Position numbers and translations under genes: made by a program. A stretch of 7,863 nt of DNA from NCBI GenBank assembly GCA_002282555.1, contig NCJR01000079.1, forward strand, positions 1 through 7,863, given 5' to 3'. Below, in pieces: positions 1 to 6,364 of this stretch (the stretch's first letter is position 1; every line of letters starts with the position of its first letter). The DNA comes from Rhodobacterales bacterium 34-62-10. GTDB taxonomy: Bacteria; Pseudomonadota; Alphaproteobacteria; Rhodobacterales; Rhodobacteraceae. The notes under the pieces were generated by a model, which ran no database searches, was not told the DNA's origin, and worked only from the letters and a program-made list of their open reading frames with translations.

Positions 1-71
1 TTACAGATAAAGAACGGCAGCCAGGCGCCGCGATCATCGGGCAGCGGTAGCCGTTTTAAAGCCAAATAACC
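1..71 (-). other. Anomalous tail of hmuU; possible junction to foreign or misassembled sequence
   Basis: This stretch stays in frame with hmuU but encodes residues 179-201, which lack FecCD character at the point where a longer Gly/Ala-rich helix is expected. Bases about 50-71 are locally AT-rich. Inference: a rearrangement, a deletion fusing the permease to another membrane-protein gene (EamA/DMT-like by feel), or a chimeric contig end. A divergent but genuine permease is also possible, because a DD pair followed by a hydrophobic stretch occurs in FecCD proteins a few residues further along. No inverted repeat or target duplication is visible, so an insertion sequence cannot be called. Confidence 0.4.
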
Positions 72-605
72 CAGCGCGATCCCCGCCAGCAGCATCGTCG
101 CCACCGACGTCTGCCCGCCCTTGGTCGCCACCCGGTACAGCAACAGGGTCGAGGCCCAGCCCCCCAGAAACGCCGCCACCGGCACCAGATGCGCCCCCAC
201 GACCACAGCGACCGCGGCAGGCAGCATCCCGCCCAACACGATGGCCAGCACCGCACCCAGACCCGCACCTGCACCGACACCCACGATCCCCGGATCAGCC
301 AGCGGATTGCGGAACAACCCCTGCATCAGCGCCCCCGACAGGGCCAGCGCCGCCCCGATCAACAGCCCCATCACCAGACGCGGCAGGCGGATATCCATCA
401 GGATCACCTGGTCACGCGTGGACAACCCCTCACCGCTCAACAGATCGCGGGCCATCCCCAGCAGCGACACCCCCGCCGCCCCGGTGCCCAGCGACAGCAC
501 CGACACCACGATCAGCAGCACCACAAGCGCGCGGCAGGTCAGCGCCGCCCGCGCCGCGCGGTCACGCGGGGCAGGGGCCTCCCTTTGCCATGACAGGGCC
601 ACCAT
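1..605 (-). CDS. hmuU: Haem ABC transporter permease HmuU, FecCD family (partial, cut at left edge)
   Basis: Inner-membrane permease expected to move haem from HmuT into the cytoplasm, paired with an HmuV ATPase that would lie beyond the left edge. 201 residues are visible. The first membrane helix is about residues 25-45. The FecCD signature follows: DIRLPRLVMG (71-80), then GAALALSGALMQG and FRNPLADPGIVGV (99-110), then Gly/Ala-rich helices and a segment ending MLLAGIAL (171-178). The ATG at 605 lies 3 bases after the hmuT stop, with AAGGG in the end of hmuT as ribosome site. Oddity: after residue 178 the reading GYLALKRLPLPDDRGAWL does not resemble the FecCD continuation. The DNA at about 50-75 is AT-richer than its surroundings and uses codons (TTA, AAA, CTA) rare nearby. 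The tail looks more like a drug/metabolite (EamA-type) transporter, so a junction near 71 is possible. The first 178 residues are a confident FecCD permease; the tail is uncertain. Confidence 0.85.
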   Translation of the reverse strand, partial: MVALSWQREAPAPRDRAARAALTCRALVVLLIVVSVLSLGTGAAGVSLLGMARDLLSGEGLSTRDQVILMDIRLPRLVMGLLIGAALALSGALMQGLFRNPLADPGIVGVGAGAGLGAVLAIVLGGMLPAAVAVVVGAHLVPVAAFLGGWASTLLLYRVATKGGQTSVATMLLAGIALGYLALKRLPLPDDRGAWLPFFIC

Positions 606-608
606 GCC

Positions 609-1490
609 TCAACCCTTCGCCGGATAAAGCGCGTCATGCAGCGCCGCAGCCGCCTTGGGCGTGCGCGGGCCAAAGCCCAGCAGCAGCATCCCATCCATCC
701 GCAGGATCTGCCCGTTTCCGGCCGCAGGGGTCAGACCCAGCGCAGGATGTGTCATCACATCCTCGGCTGTGATCGACAGGTCCCCCTCGCGGTCCATCAT
801 CAGGATCAGATCGGGTGCGGCGGCGATCACCGCCTCATCCGTCATCTGCTTGTATCCCTGAAACCCGGTCGCGGCATTGACACCCCCGGCAAGCGTGATG
901 ATCCCCTCAGCCGACGATCCCTCGCCCCCCGCCATCACGCGCCCGCCTTGCAGCGACAGCACGAACAGCACCCGTTTCCGCTCCGTCACAGCCTCGGCCC
1001 GTGCCTCGGCTGCGTCCAGCCCGGCCTCCACCTCGGCCCTCAACGCAGCCCCCGCGTCAGGCAGGCGCAGCGCCATGGCCACGGCATTGATCTTGTCCAG
1101 CACACCCTGCGGTGTCGGATCATCGGGCATGGTCACGAATTCCACCCCCGCCGCTTCCAGCACGGCGATGGTCTCCGCAGGCCCGGCACCGTCCACCGAC
1201 AGGATCAGATCGGGCGCGACCGACAAGACCCCCTCAGGCGACAGCGCGCGGACATAACCCACATCGGGCAACTCCAGCACCGACCCCGGATAGGTCGAGG
1301 TGGAATCCCGCGCGATCAGCTGATCCTCCGCCCCCAGCGCCACGGCAATCTCGGTCACCGCACCGCCCAGCGTCACCACGCGCGGCGCATCCACCGCCTG
1401 CGCGTGCGGTGCCATCGGCAGGGCCATCAACCCCACCGCCAGCAATCCAGCCCCCAGCCCCAGATGCAGCGTTGTCACCGTCAGCCTCAT
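609..1490 (-). CDS. hmuT: Periplasmic haem-binding protein HmuT
   Basis: Substrate-binding protein of the haem ABC importer, 293 residues, a usual length for the family. The chosen ATG at 1490 gives a good signal peptide: Arg2, a hydrophobic core to about residue 27, and probable cleavage after AHQA-like HAQA (29-32). An upstream ATG at 1538 would prepend 16 Arg-rich residues overlapping hmuS and spoil the signal. The mature protein starts with RVVTLGGAVTEI (37-48), the usual opening of a class III binding protein. It then shows STSTYPG (63-69), whose Tyr67 matches the haem-ligand tyrosine of the HmuT/ShuT/PhuT group, then GYVRALSPEGVLS (78-90) and a second lobe with FVLSLQGGRVMAGG and GFQGYKQMTDEA. 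The start codon overlaps the hmuS stop as ATGA (1490-1487), so translation is probably coupled. HmuU follows after 3 bases. The start correction and function are confident; exact substrate is inferred from family and context. Confidence 0.93.
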   Translation of the reverse strand: MRLTVTTLHLGLGAGLLAVGLMALPMAPHAQAVDAPRVVTLGGAVTEIAVALGAEDQLIARDSTSTYPGSVLELPDVGYVRALSPEGVLSVAPDLILSVDGAGPAETIAVLEAAGVEFVTMPDDPTPQGVLDKINAVAMALRLPDAGAALRAEVEAGLDAAEARAEAVTERKRVLFVLSLQGGRVMAGGEGSSAEGIITLAGGVNAATGFQGYKQMTDEAVIAAAPDLILMMDREGDLSITAEDVMTHPALGLTPAAGNGQILRMDGMLLLGFGPRTPKAAAALHDALYPAKG

Positions 1491-2533
1491 GCCATCACCT
1501 CGGCGCGTTCGGGCAGCCCCGCGCAGAGCGCATCCCAAGCCGCCGGGTCCACGTCCTTGCGATAGCCAAAGATCTGCAGGATCAACGCGCCTTCCGCATC
1601 AAACGCCTCGATACTCACCGCGTCCCCCGTCTTGGTGGGCTTGGTCACGCACCAGACCTCGGCGATATGATCCGCCCGCAGATGCAGGTTGAACCGCGCA
1701 TCCATCACATTGATCCACGGACCCATCGGCACGATCCTCTCGATCCGCCCGCCATGGATCTGGATACAGCCCGCATTGCCGACAAAGATCATCACCGGGA
1801 TCGCCCGATCCGCCGCCCCGCGCAGGGCCAGCGTCACCGCCTCGGGTGTCAGCGCCCGCACATGCGGCTCACCGGCCACGCGATACGCCCCCAACCGGTT
1901 CATCTTCAGCTTCCGCACCAGCTTCAGAAACTGATGCGTGTCGGTCATCTTGTCCCATTCGGCGCGCAGTACATCGGCCCGGCCCGCCTCCGCGCGCGGC
2001 CCCTCCACAGCGGCGCGTGGCCCCAACATCAGATGATCGCCCTGCACCGCAAGCCGCAGATCAGCCAGCATCCGCTCAAACACCGCCACATCCGAGGCTG
2101 GCTTCAGATGCACCTTATGCACCGCATCGCCCGCCGCATCGAACACCTGAATGCTGCGCTTGATCCCATCTTCGCCCGCCTCCTGCACGGCAAAACCATG
2201 CACCCAATGCGACGGGAAAATCCGCAGATCAATCTCAGCCCCCAGCACCATCTGGGCATGGGGTCCGGCGTGATAATCCTCATAGGTGCCGATGCGTTCA
2301 TGCACGCAGGATGCGTTGCGCGTCAGCGCCATCACGTCACCCATCTGCGCGATCCACGGCATCAACCGGTCCGGCGTGGCGTCAATCGCCACCGCCCACT
2401 GGCCAACATGGGCGGCCACCAGATCAGCCTCGGTGATCCGGTGCATCTGCGCGAAATCGCGGGCGCGGGGCTTGGGGTTCTCGGCGCGCAGGGCGCGAAT
2501 CGTGTCAGCAGTCAGCAAAGCATGGTCAGCCAT
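1487..2533 (-). CDS. hmuS: Haemin-handling/degrading protein HmuS (HemS/ChuS family)
   Basis: Cytoplasmic protein that takes haem delivered by the importer. Family members act as haem-transfer proteins or as non-canonical haem oxygenases releasing iron, and the sequence does not tell which. It has 348 residues, the full family length, and shows the internal duplication typical of HemS. The N-half has LRAENPKPRARDFA (15-28), IDLRIFPSHWVHGFAV (101-116) and IQVFDAAGDAVHKVHL (128-143). The C-half has the matching ARFNLHLRADHIAEVW and IEAFDAEGALILQIFG. His200 in TDTHQF corresponds, by remembered alignment, to the haem-ligating His of ChuS (193) and HemS (196). No signal peptide. The start is supported by AAAGGA seven bases upstream. 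It is first in the leftward operon, behind the iron-box promoter, and its last bases overlap the hmuT start. Confidence 0.93.
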   Translation of the reverse strand: MADHALLTADTIRALRAENPKPRARDFAQMHRITEADLVAAHVGQWAVAIDATPDRLMPWIAQMGDVMALTRNASCVHERIGTYEDYHAGPHAQMVLGAEIDLRIFPSHWVHGFAVQEAGEDGIKRSIQVFDAAGDAVHKVHLKPASDVAVFERMLADLRLAVQGDHLMLGPRAAVEGPRAEAGRADVLRAEWDKMTDTHQFLKLVRKLKMNRLGAYRVAGEPHVRALTPEAVTLALRGAADRAIPVMIFVGNAGCIQIHGGRIERIVPMGPWINVMDARFNLHLRADHIAEVWCVTKPTKTGDAVSIEAFDAEGALILQIFGYRKDVDPAAWDALCAGLPERAEVMA

Positions 2534-2540
2534 CAGGCGG

Positions 2541-2546
2541 TCCTTT
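2541..2546 (-). promoter_or_regulatory. Ribosome binding site of hmuS
   Basis: Read leftward this is AAAGGA, seven bases before the ATG at 2533. It decides this start over a later in-frame or nearby ATG. Confidence 0.7.
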
Positions 2547-2632
2547 CAGAATACAGCAAGGGCGCGGGGGTCTGGCGGGCCGTATGGCCTGGCTGGAGCG
2601 CAGGAGGCGTCAAACATATCTCCCGGATATAC

Positions 2633-2661
2633 TTGACAGTTACAGTCGGAATATCTAGAAG
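2633..2661 (+). promoter_or_regulatory. Putative sigma70 promoter for hmuR operon
   Basis: TTGACA at 2633-2638 is a perfect -35 hexamer. A 17-base spacer leads to TAGAAG at 2656-2661, a four-of-six -10 match. Transcription would begin near 2668, leaving a leader of about 90 bases before hmuR. Its -35 lies on iron box 1, and its start region on box 2. Confidence 0.55.
2634..2648. promoter_or_regulatory. Iron-responsive operator-like box 1 (TGA-N9-TCG)
   Basis: TGACAGTTACAGTCG has the spacing of the TGA-N9-TCA element bound by RirA-type Rrf2 repressors in alphaproteobacteria, with one mismatch in the last base. It covers the -35 hexamer of the rightward promoter. It is a near copy of box 2, 36 bases downstream: 14 of 17 bases match between 2634-2650 and 2670-2686. 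Related regulators such as IscR acting on the Rhodobacterales iron motif are an alternative. Confidence 0.55.
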
Positions 2662-2680
2662 CCTTTTCCTGACAGTTCAA
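2652..2680 (-). promoter_or_regulatory. Putative sigma70 promoter for hmuSTU operon
   Basis: Read leftward, TTGAAC (2680-2675) and TAGATA (2657-2652) are separated by 17 bases; each is a partial match to consensus. Transcription would start near 2645, about 110 bases before hmuS. It overlaps the rightward promoter almost completely, with the two -10 elements meeting at a TCTAGA palindrome (2654-2659), so the two promoters should compete for polymerase. Weaker support than the rightward promoter. Confidence 0.4.
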
Positions 2681-2684
2681 GTCA
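2670..2684. promoter_or_regulatory. Iron-responsive operator-like box 2 (TGA-N9-TCA)
   Basis: TGACAGTTCAAGTCA is an exact TGA-N9-TCA palindrome, extended by one base on each side to CTGAC-N7-GTCAG (2669-2685). It covers the -35 region of the proposed leftward promoter and lies at about +3 to +17 of the proposed rightward start. Binding there should block both directions when iron is plentiful. RirA is the likeliest regulator by motif form; identity is inferred. Confidence 0.65.
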
Positions 2685-2745
2685 GATATTTCAGCCGCCA
2701 GCCACAGCGTGACCGCAGGCCAGCTTCCCCGCAGACAGCAACACC

Positions 2746-2751
2746 AAGGGA
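2746..2751 (+). promoter_or_regulatory. Ribosome binding site of hmuR
   Basis: AAGGGA lies six bases before the ATG at 2758 and supports this start. Confidence 0.7.
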
Positions 2752-2757
2752 CGCTTC

Positions 2758-4854
2758 ATGCCTGCTCATTTTCCCGCCCCCAAGGGGCACCTTCTGCTTT
2801 CCGTCACCCTTGCTGCGCTGGCCACGACGCCCGCGCTGGCGCAAGACGCAGCCACGGGTTTCACCCCGCTCGGCCGCCTGATTCTGGGGGCAGGGGCCGA
2901 AAAGGTCGCAATCGACACGCCGCAAGCCGTGACCTCCGTCGAACAGGAGGATCTGGACCGCGACCAACCCGCCACCGTGACCGATCTGTTCAAATCCGTG
3001 CCGGGCGTGCAGGGCGCAGGTGCCTCGGCGCGCCCCGTCGGGCAGGCGTTCAACATCCGGGGCATCGGCAACTCCGAACAAACCGCATCCGAGGCGCGGA
3101 TCATCGTCAACGTGGATGGCGCCCCCAAATTCTTCGAGCAATACCGCATGGGGTCGTTCTTCGGCGATCTGGAGCTTTACAAACGGGTCGAGGTGCTGCG
3201 CGGCCCGGCGTCGTCCACCCTCTACGGCACCGGGGCCATTGGCGGCGTGATCAACTTTACGACCAAGGATGCCAGTGATTTTCTCGAACCCGGCGACACG
3301 CAGGCGCTGCGCTTCAAGACCGGCTATGACAGCAATGGCGAGGGCCTTCGTGTGGGCGTGATCTTCGCCAGCCGCCCCTCTGATGATGTTGAACTGCTGG
3401 GGGCCATCAACACCGCCACAAGCGATGATGTGAAGGATGGCTCAGGCGTCACCCTTCCCGGCACGGCTTATGACCGCTGGTCGGGGCTGGCCAAGGGCAC
3501 CTATCGTTTCGGCAATGACAGCGATCAGTCGATGACCCTGTCCCTCTCGCGCACCGACACCCGTCTGGATGACACCGTCGTGGCCCAAACGGGCGGCGCA
3601 GCCGTGGCAGGTTTCGGCACCAGCGACATCCGCGCCATCGACGACACCGCGACATTGACATGGCGCCACGAAGCCGCTGCCAATCCGCTGATCGATCTGA
3701 CCGTGGGCCTGTCCGTCACGGATACGCAGGTCGCAAAGGATGATTTCTCGCTGGCCGCAAGCTGTGCGCCGGGACAGGCACAAGTTCTCTGCGACAGTGA
3801 CTTCAGCTACCGCACCACCAGCCTCAAGATCGAAAACACCGCCGATCTCTCCTCCGGCGCGTGGGAGAATTACCTGACCCTCGGCGTACAACTCTCCGAA
3901 CAGAAACGCAGCGCGACCTCGATCCTCGGACCGCTGGGTTTCCATCCCGAAGGCACCGATCAGAAACTGGGCCTTTACGCGCAGGGCGAACTGGTCTGGA
4001 ACGACCGCCTGACCCTGATCCCCGGCATCCGCGTCGATTTCGGCGAACTGACCCCCAGCGATGCCGCGATTGCCGCAGGCGCGCGGCAGCAATCGGAAAC
4101 GTCAGTCTCGCCCAAGCTGGCAGCCATGTATAAATTCAACGATAACTGGTCCGTGTTCGGCTCGCTGGCCCGCACCGAACGGATGCCCACGCTGGACGAG
4201 CTTTTCTCGACCGAGGCAGCGGGCCGTCTGCCCCAACGCCTGCCCAGCCTGACACTGGACAAGGAAAGCGCGGACACGGTCGAACTGGGCTTCACCTTCC
4301 AGCGCTTCGATCTGCTGTCCGACGGCGACAGTTTCCAACTCAAGGCCACCGCCTTCCACAACGACATCACCAACCTGATCGCCGTGACGCCCCGCGTCCC
4401 ACGCGGTCCGGCGGTGCCCTATTTCTCGAACATCAACGCGGCGGAAATCTGGGGTGCGGAAGTCGAAGCCAGCTACGATGCGGAACGTTGGTTCGCGCAA
4501 CTCGCCTATTCGCAGGTCCGCAGCGAGGATCGCGCGACCGGGCTGACATTGGCCGACACGCCCGCTGAAAACACCGTTCTGACGCTGGGCGCGAAACTGC
4601 CCGCGCAGAACCTGACCCTCGGCTGGCGCGCCTCCTATTTCGACAGCATCACCACATCCTCGGCCACCACCTCCGGGCGGGCCTATGACACCCATGACCT
4701 TTTCGCCACATGGTCGCCGGATCGCGGCGCACTGGAAGGGTTGCAGGTCAATCTTGCAATAGACAACGTCTTTGATGCGACTTACCGCAACAATCTTGCG
4801 CTAGATACGGCTCCGGGCCGCACGATCAGCCTCACTCTGGCCAAAACCTTCTAA
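2758..4854 (+). CDS. hmuR: TonB-dependent outer-membrane haem receptor
   Basis: Outer-membrane beta-barrel that binds haem or haemoproteins and imports haem using TonB energy; 698 residues, normal for the haem/haemoglobin receptor family. A signal peptide (1-28) ends in ALA before QDAATG. A TonB-box-like stretch may be EKVAID (48-53). The plug runs about 55-170, with VPGVQG (81-86), FNIRGIGNS (98-106) and RVEVLRGPASSTLYGTGAIGGVINF (143-167, in two parts: RVEVLRGPASS and TLYGTGAIGGVINF). The barrel follows and ends in TLAKTF with the usual terminal Phe. The receptor motif FRAP appears as ERMPTLDELF (474-483) and NPNL as LPSL (495-498). No His lies between them, and Tyr129 sits near the plug position where ShuA has His86. 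Cys336 and Cys345 could form a loop disulfide. It heads the rightward operon; its stop codon overlaps the next gene's ribosome site. Haem as substrate rests mainly on context. Confidence 0.9.
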   Translation: MPAHFPAPKGHLLLSVTLAALATTPALAQDAATGFTPLGRLILGAGAEKVAIDTPQAVTSVEQEDLDRDQPATVTDLFKSVPGVQGAGASARPVGQAFNIRGIGNSEQTASEARIIVNVDGAPKFFEQYRMGSFFGDLELYKRVEVLRGPASSTLYGTGAIGGVINFTTKDASDFLEPGDTQALRFKTGYDSNGEGLRVGVIFASRPSDDVELLGAINTATSDDVKDGSGVTLPGTAYDRWSGLAKGTYRFGNDSDQSMTLSLSRTDTRLDDTVVAQTGGAAVAGFGTSDIRAIDDTATLTWRHEAAANPLIDLTVGLSVTDTQVAKDDFSLAASCAPGQAQVLCDSDFSYRTTSLKIENTADLSSGAWENYLTLGVQLSEQKRSATSILGPLGFHPEGTDQKLGLYAQGELVWNDRLTLIPGIRVDFGELTPSDAAIAAGARQQSETSVSPKLAAMYKFNDNWSVFGSLARTERMPTLDELFSTEAAGRLPQRLPSLTLDKESADTVELGFTFQRFDLLSDGDSFQLKATAFHNDITNLIAVTPRVPRGPAVPYFSNINAAEIWGAEVEASYDAERWFAQLAYSQVRSEDRATGLTLADTPAENTVLTLGAKLPAQNLTLGWRASYFDSITTSSATTSGRAYDTHDLFATWSPDRGALEGLQVNLAIDNVFDATYRNNLALDTAPGRTISLTLAKTF

Positions 4855-4858
4855 GGAG
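4853..4858 (+). promoter_or_regulatory. Ribosome binding site of the small secreted gene
   Basis: AAGGAG overlaps the hmuR stop codon TAA (4852-4854) and stands six bases before ATG 4865 but only three before GTG 4862, so the ATG is preferred. Confidence 0.65.
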
Positions 4859-4864
4859 AGAGTG

Positions 4865-5308
4865 ATGCGCCCATCCGTATTTCCGCTTCTGATTGCCGCC
4901 GTCCTCACAGGCGCACCGCTTCACGCCGAGGCCCCCCTGCTCACGCTCGAACTCAACGCCGTGGCGGAACAGGACAGCGGATGCCGCATCACCTTCGTCG
5001 CCACGAACGCGCTGGCGGCGGATATCTCGGCCCTTGTGGTCGAGGCGGTGATCTTCACGCCGGATGGTCTGGTGGATCGCCTTGCGCTGCTGGATTTCCA
5101 AAGCTTGCCGCAGTCGCGCCCCCGGGTGCGGCAATTCGATCTGCCCGGTCTGACCTGTGACCGGATCGGGCAGGTCCTGATCAATGCCGTGGGCACCTGC
5201 GCGGGAACGGGCACGGGACCGGGAACGGGCACGGGGCTGGACCCTGCCGCCTGCGCCGCTGCCATGACGGTCTACAGCCGTATTGAAACCATAACAATCT
5301 CGGGGTGA
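4865..5308 (+). CDS. Small secreted protein of unknown function, four cysteines
   Basis: I do not recognise a named family. 147 residues. The signal peptide MRPSVFPLLIAAVLTGAPLHA (residues 1-21, so split: MRPSVFPLL then IAAVLTGAPLHA) predicts export to the periplasm, leaving a mature protein of about 126 residues. Residues 24-110 alternate hydrophobic and polar positions as in a beta-sandwich, with CRITFVATNAL (40-50) and VRQFDLPGL (88-96). Cysteines at 40, 98, 112 and 130 could form two disulfides. A Gly-Thr repeat, GTGTGPGTGTG (114-124), lies between the last two. There is no His- or Met-rich metal or haem site. It sits between receptor and exbB, 10 bases after hmuR and 4 before exbB, so it is surely co-transcribed. 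An accessory role in haem uptake or in the TonB complex is only inference from position. Confidence 0.8.
   Translation: MRPSVFPLLIAAVLTGAPLHAEAPLLTLELNAVAEQDSGCRITFVATNALAADISALVVEAVIFTPDGLVDRLALLDFQSLPQSRPRVRQFDLPGLTCDRIGQVLINAVGTCAGTGTGPGTGTGLDPAACAAAMTVYSRIETITISG
5202..5235 (+). repeat. Tandem 18-base repeat inside the secreted-protein gene
   Basis: CGGGAACGGGCACGGG occurs at 5202-5217 and again, identical over 16 bases, at 5220-5235. The period is 18 bases, six codons, giving GTGTGP followed by GTGTG. Being a multiple of three, copy-number change would keep the frame and alter only a linker between Cys112 and Cys130. Confidence 0.85.
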
Positions 5309-5312
5309 ACAC

Positions 5313-5987
5313 ATGCACGATCTTGCCGTCAGGCTGAATGACTTCATCGCGCTGGGCGGCTGGGTCGTGGCCGTGCTGCTGGGCCTGTCGGTTCTGGCCG
5401 GGGCCGTGATCCTGTGGAAACTGGTGCATCTGCGGATGCTGGGGCTGGGCCGCGCGGCCCGGCTACAGGCGGCCCTTGTGCCCCTGTCCCAAGGTCAGTC
5501 CAGAACCGCGCGTGACGCACTGGCGCAACTGGGCGATCCGCTGGCGCGTCTGGCGTTGCGCGCACTGGCCTCATCCGCCCCGCCAGCCAGCCTGCGCGAC
5601 CGCCTGCACAGCGAGGCTGAGGTGGAACTGGCCCGCGCCGAAACCGGTCTGCGCTTTCTGGATGCGGTCGCACAAGTGGCTCCGCTCTTGGGGCTGTTCG
5701 GCACGGTCCTGGGCATGATCGAAGCGTTTCAGGCCCTGCAAGGGGCAGGGGCCTCGGTCGATCCGTCGCTGCTGGCGGGTGGCATCTGGGTGGCGCTGAT
5801 GACCACCGCTGTCGGTCTTGCCATCGCCATGCCGGTCTCCCTGATCCTGACCGCGTTCGAGACGCGGATCGCCGCCCATCGCCGTCTTGCCGATACCATG
5901 GTCGAAACCCTCTGCGGCCCGGTCCTGCCACAGCTTGCGCTCCCCGCCCCGGTTGAACGGTCAGACCTGCGCACCCGATCCGCCTGA
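5313..5987 (+). CDS. exbB: ExbB, MotA/TolQ/ExbB proton-channel family
   Basis: Inner-membrane scaffold of the TonB energising motor; ExbB pentamers surround an ExbD dimer and couple proton flow to TonB. 224 residues, close to the usual length. Helix 1 is about 14-37, helix 2 about 113-140 with APLLGLFGTVLGM (123-135), helix 3 about 155-183 with GGIWVALMTTAVGLAIAMP (156-174). Thr131 and Thr165 match the conserved pore threonines (E. coli Thr148 and Thr181) by remembered alignment. Oddity: the near-invariant helix 3 Glu (E. coli Glu176) is Val160 here, codon GTG at 5790-5792, one base from GAG. The gene starts 4 bases after the secreted-protein gene, with GGGGTGA as ribosome site over that stop. 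exbD follows after 2 bases. Confidence 0.93.
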   Translation: MHDLAVRLNDFIALGGWVVAVLLGLSVLAGAVILWKLVHLRMLGLGRAARLQAALVPLSQGQSRTARDALAQLGDPLARLALRALASSAPPASLRDRLHSEAEVELARAETGLRFLDAVAQVAPLLGLFGTVLGMIEAFQALQGAGASVDPSLLAGGIWVALMTTAVGLAIAMPVSLILTAFETRIAAHRRLADTMVETLCGPVLPQLALPAPVERSDLRTRSA

Positions 5988-5989
5988 CC

Positions 5990-6364
5990 ATGGCCGCGCG
6001 CGCTCCCTTCCGCCGCCGCACCCTGTCACTGACCTCGCTGGTCGACGTGATCTTCCTGCTGCTCTTGTTCTTCATGCTGACCACAACCTTCACCCGCACC
6101 GCCGAACTGCCGCTTGTCGCAGGCGGCAGCGGCACAGGGGCCGCGCAAACCGCGCCCATCTTCCTGCGGCTCGCCCCGGAGGATGTGACAGTGAACGGTC
6201 AACCCGCCCCGATGGACGCGCTGAACCAGCGGATCACCGATCTGGATCAGACCGATCCTCACATCCTCGTCAGTCTTGCCCCCGGCGTCACAGCACAGCG
6301 TCTGGCCGATCTGCTGGTCGAATTGCGCCGCCAGCCGGGGTTGCGCGTGCAGGTGCTGGGCTGA
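5990..6364 (+). CDS. exbD: ExbD, motor subunit with intact membrane aspartate
   Basis: Single-pass inner-membrane protein with a periplasmic domain; its membrane Asp carries the protons that drive TonB. 124 residues. A basic N-terminus (RRR at 8-10) is followed by a helix at about 13-33 containing LTSLVDVIFLLLLFF. Asp19 matches E. coli Asp25. The periplasmic part carries an EDVTVNGQP beta segment (64-72) and an LRVQVLG end, as in other ExbD/TolR domains. No good ribosome site precedes the ATG, which lies 2 bases after the exbB stop, so translation is probably coupled. The next gene overlaps by one base (TGATG). Confidence 0.93.
   Translation: MAARAPFRRRTLSLTSLVDVIFLLLLFFMLTTTFTRTAELPLVAGGSGTGAAQTAPIFLRLAPEDVTVNGQPAPMDALNQRITDLDQTDPHILVSLAPGVTAQRLADLLVELRRQPGLRVQVLG

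Noticed and set aside
1..71. Insertion sequence end inside hmuU
   Set aside because: No terminal inverted repeat, transposase motif or target duplication can be seen, so only an unexplained junction is reported.
1491..1538. Longer hmuT start at 1538
   Set aside because: It would add 16 Arg-rich residues before a good signal peptide and overlap hmuS by about 50 bases; the ATG at 1490 gives the normal ATGA coupling.
636..1565. A 309-codon open frame on the + strand opposite hmuT
   Set aside because: The Gln/His/Arg-rich translation has no domain, and the opposite strand carries a full HmuT with signal peptide.
1112..2881. A 589-codon open frame on the + strand across hmuT, hmuS and the control region
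   Set aside because: It lies antisense to two clear haem genes, is a low-information His/Pro/Arg-rich translation typical of GC-rich shadow frames, and crosses the divergent promoters.
3442..4092. A 216-codon open frame antisense to hmuR
   Set aside because: No recognisable motif, no ribosome site of note, and it lies inside the receptor barrel coding region.
4862..4864. GTG start for the secreted-protein gene
   Set aside because: It is only three bases from the AAGGAG ribosome site; the ATG at 4865 has proper spacing and keeps the signal peptide.
5887..6363. Upstream extension of the second exbD frame through the end of exbB and all of exbD
   Set aside because: The translation there is an out-of-frame shadow of exbB and exbD; ExbD character begins only at the ATG at 6364.
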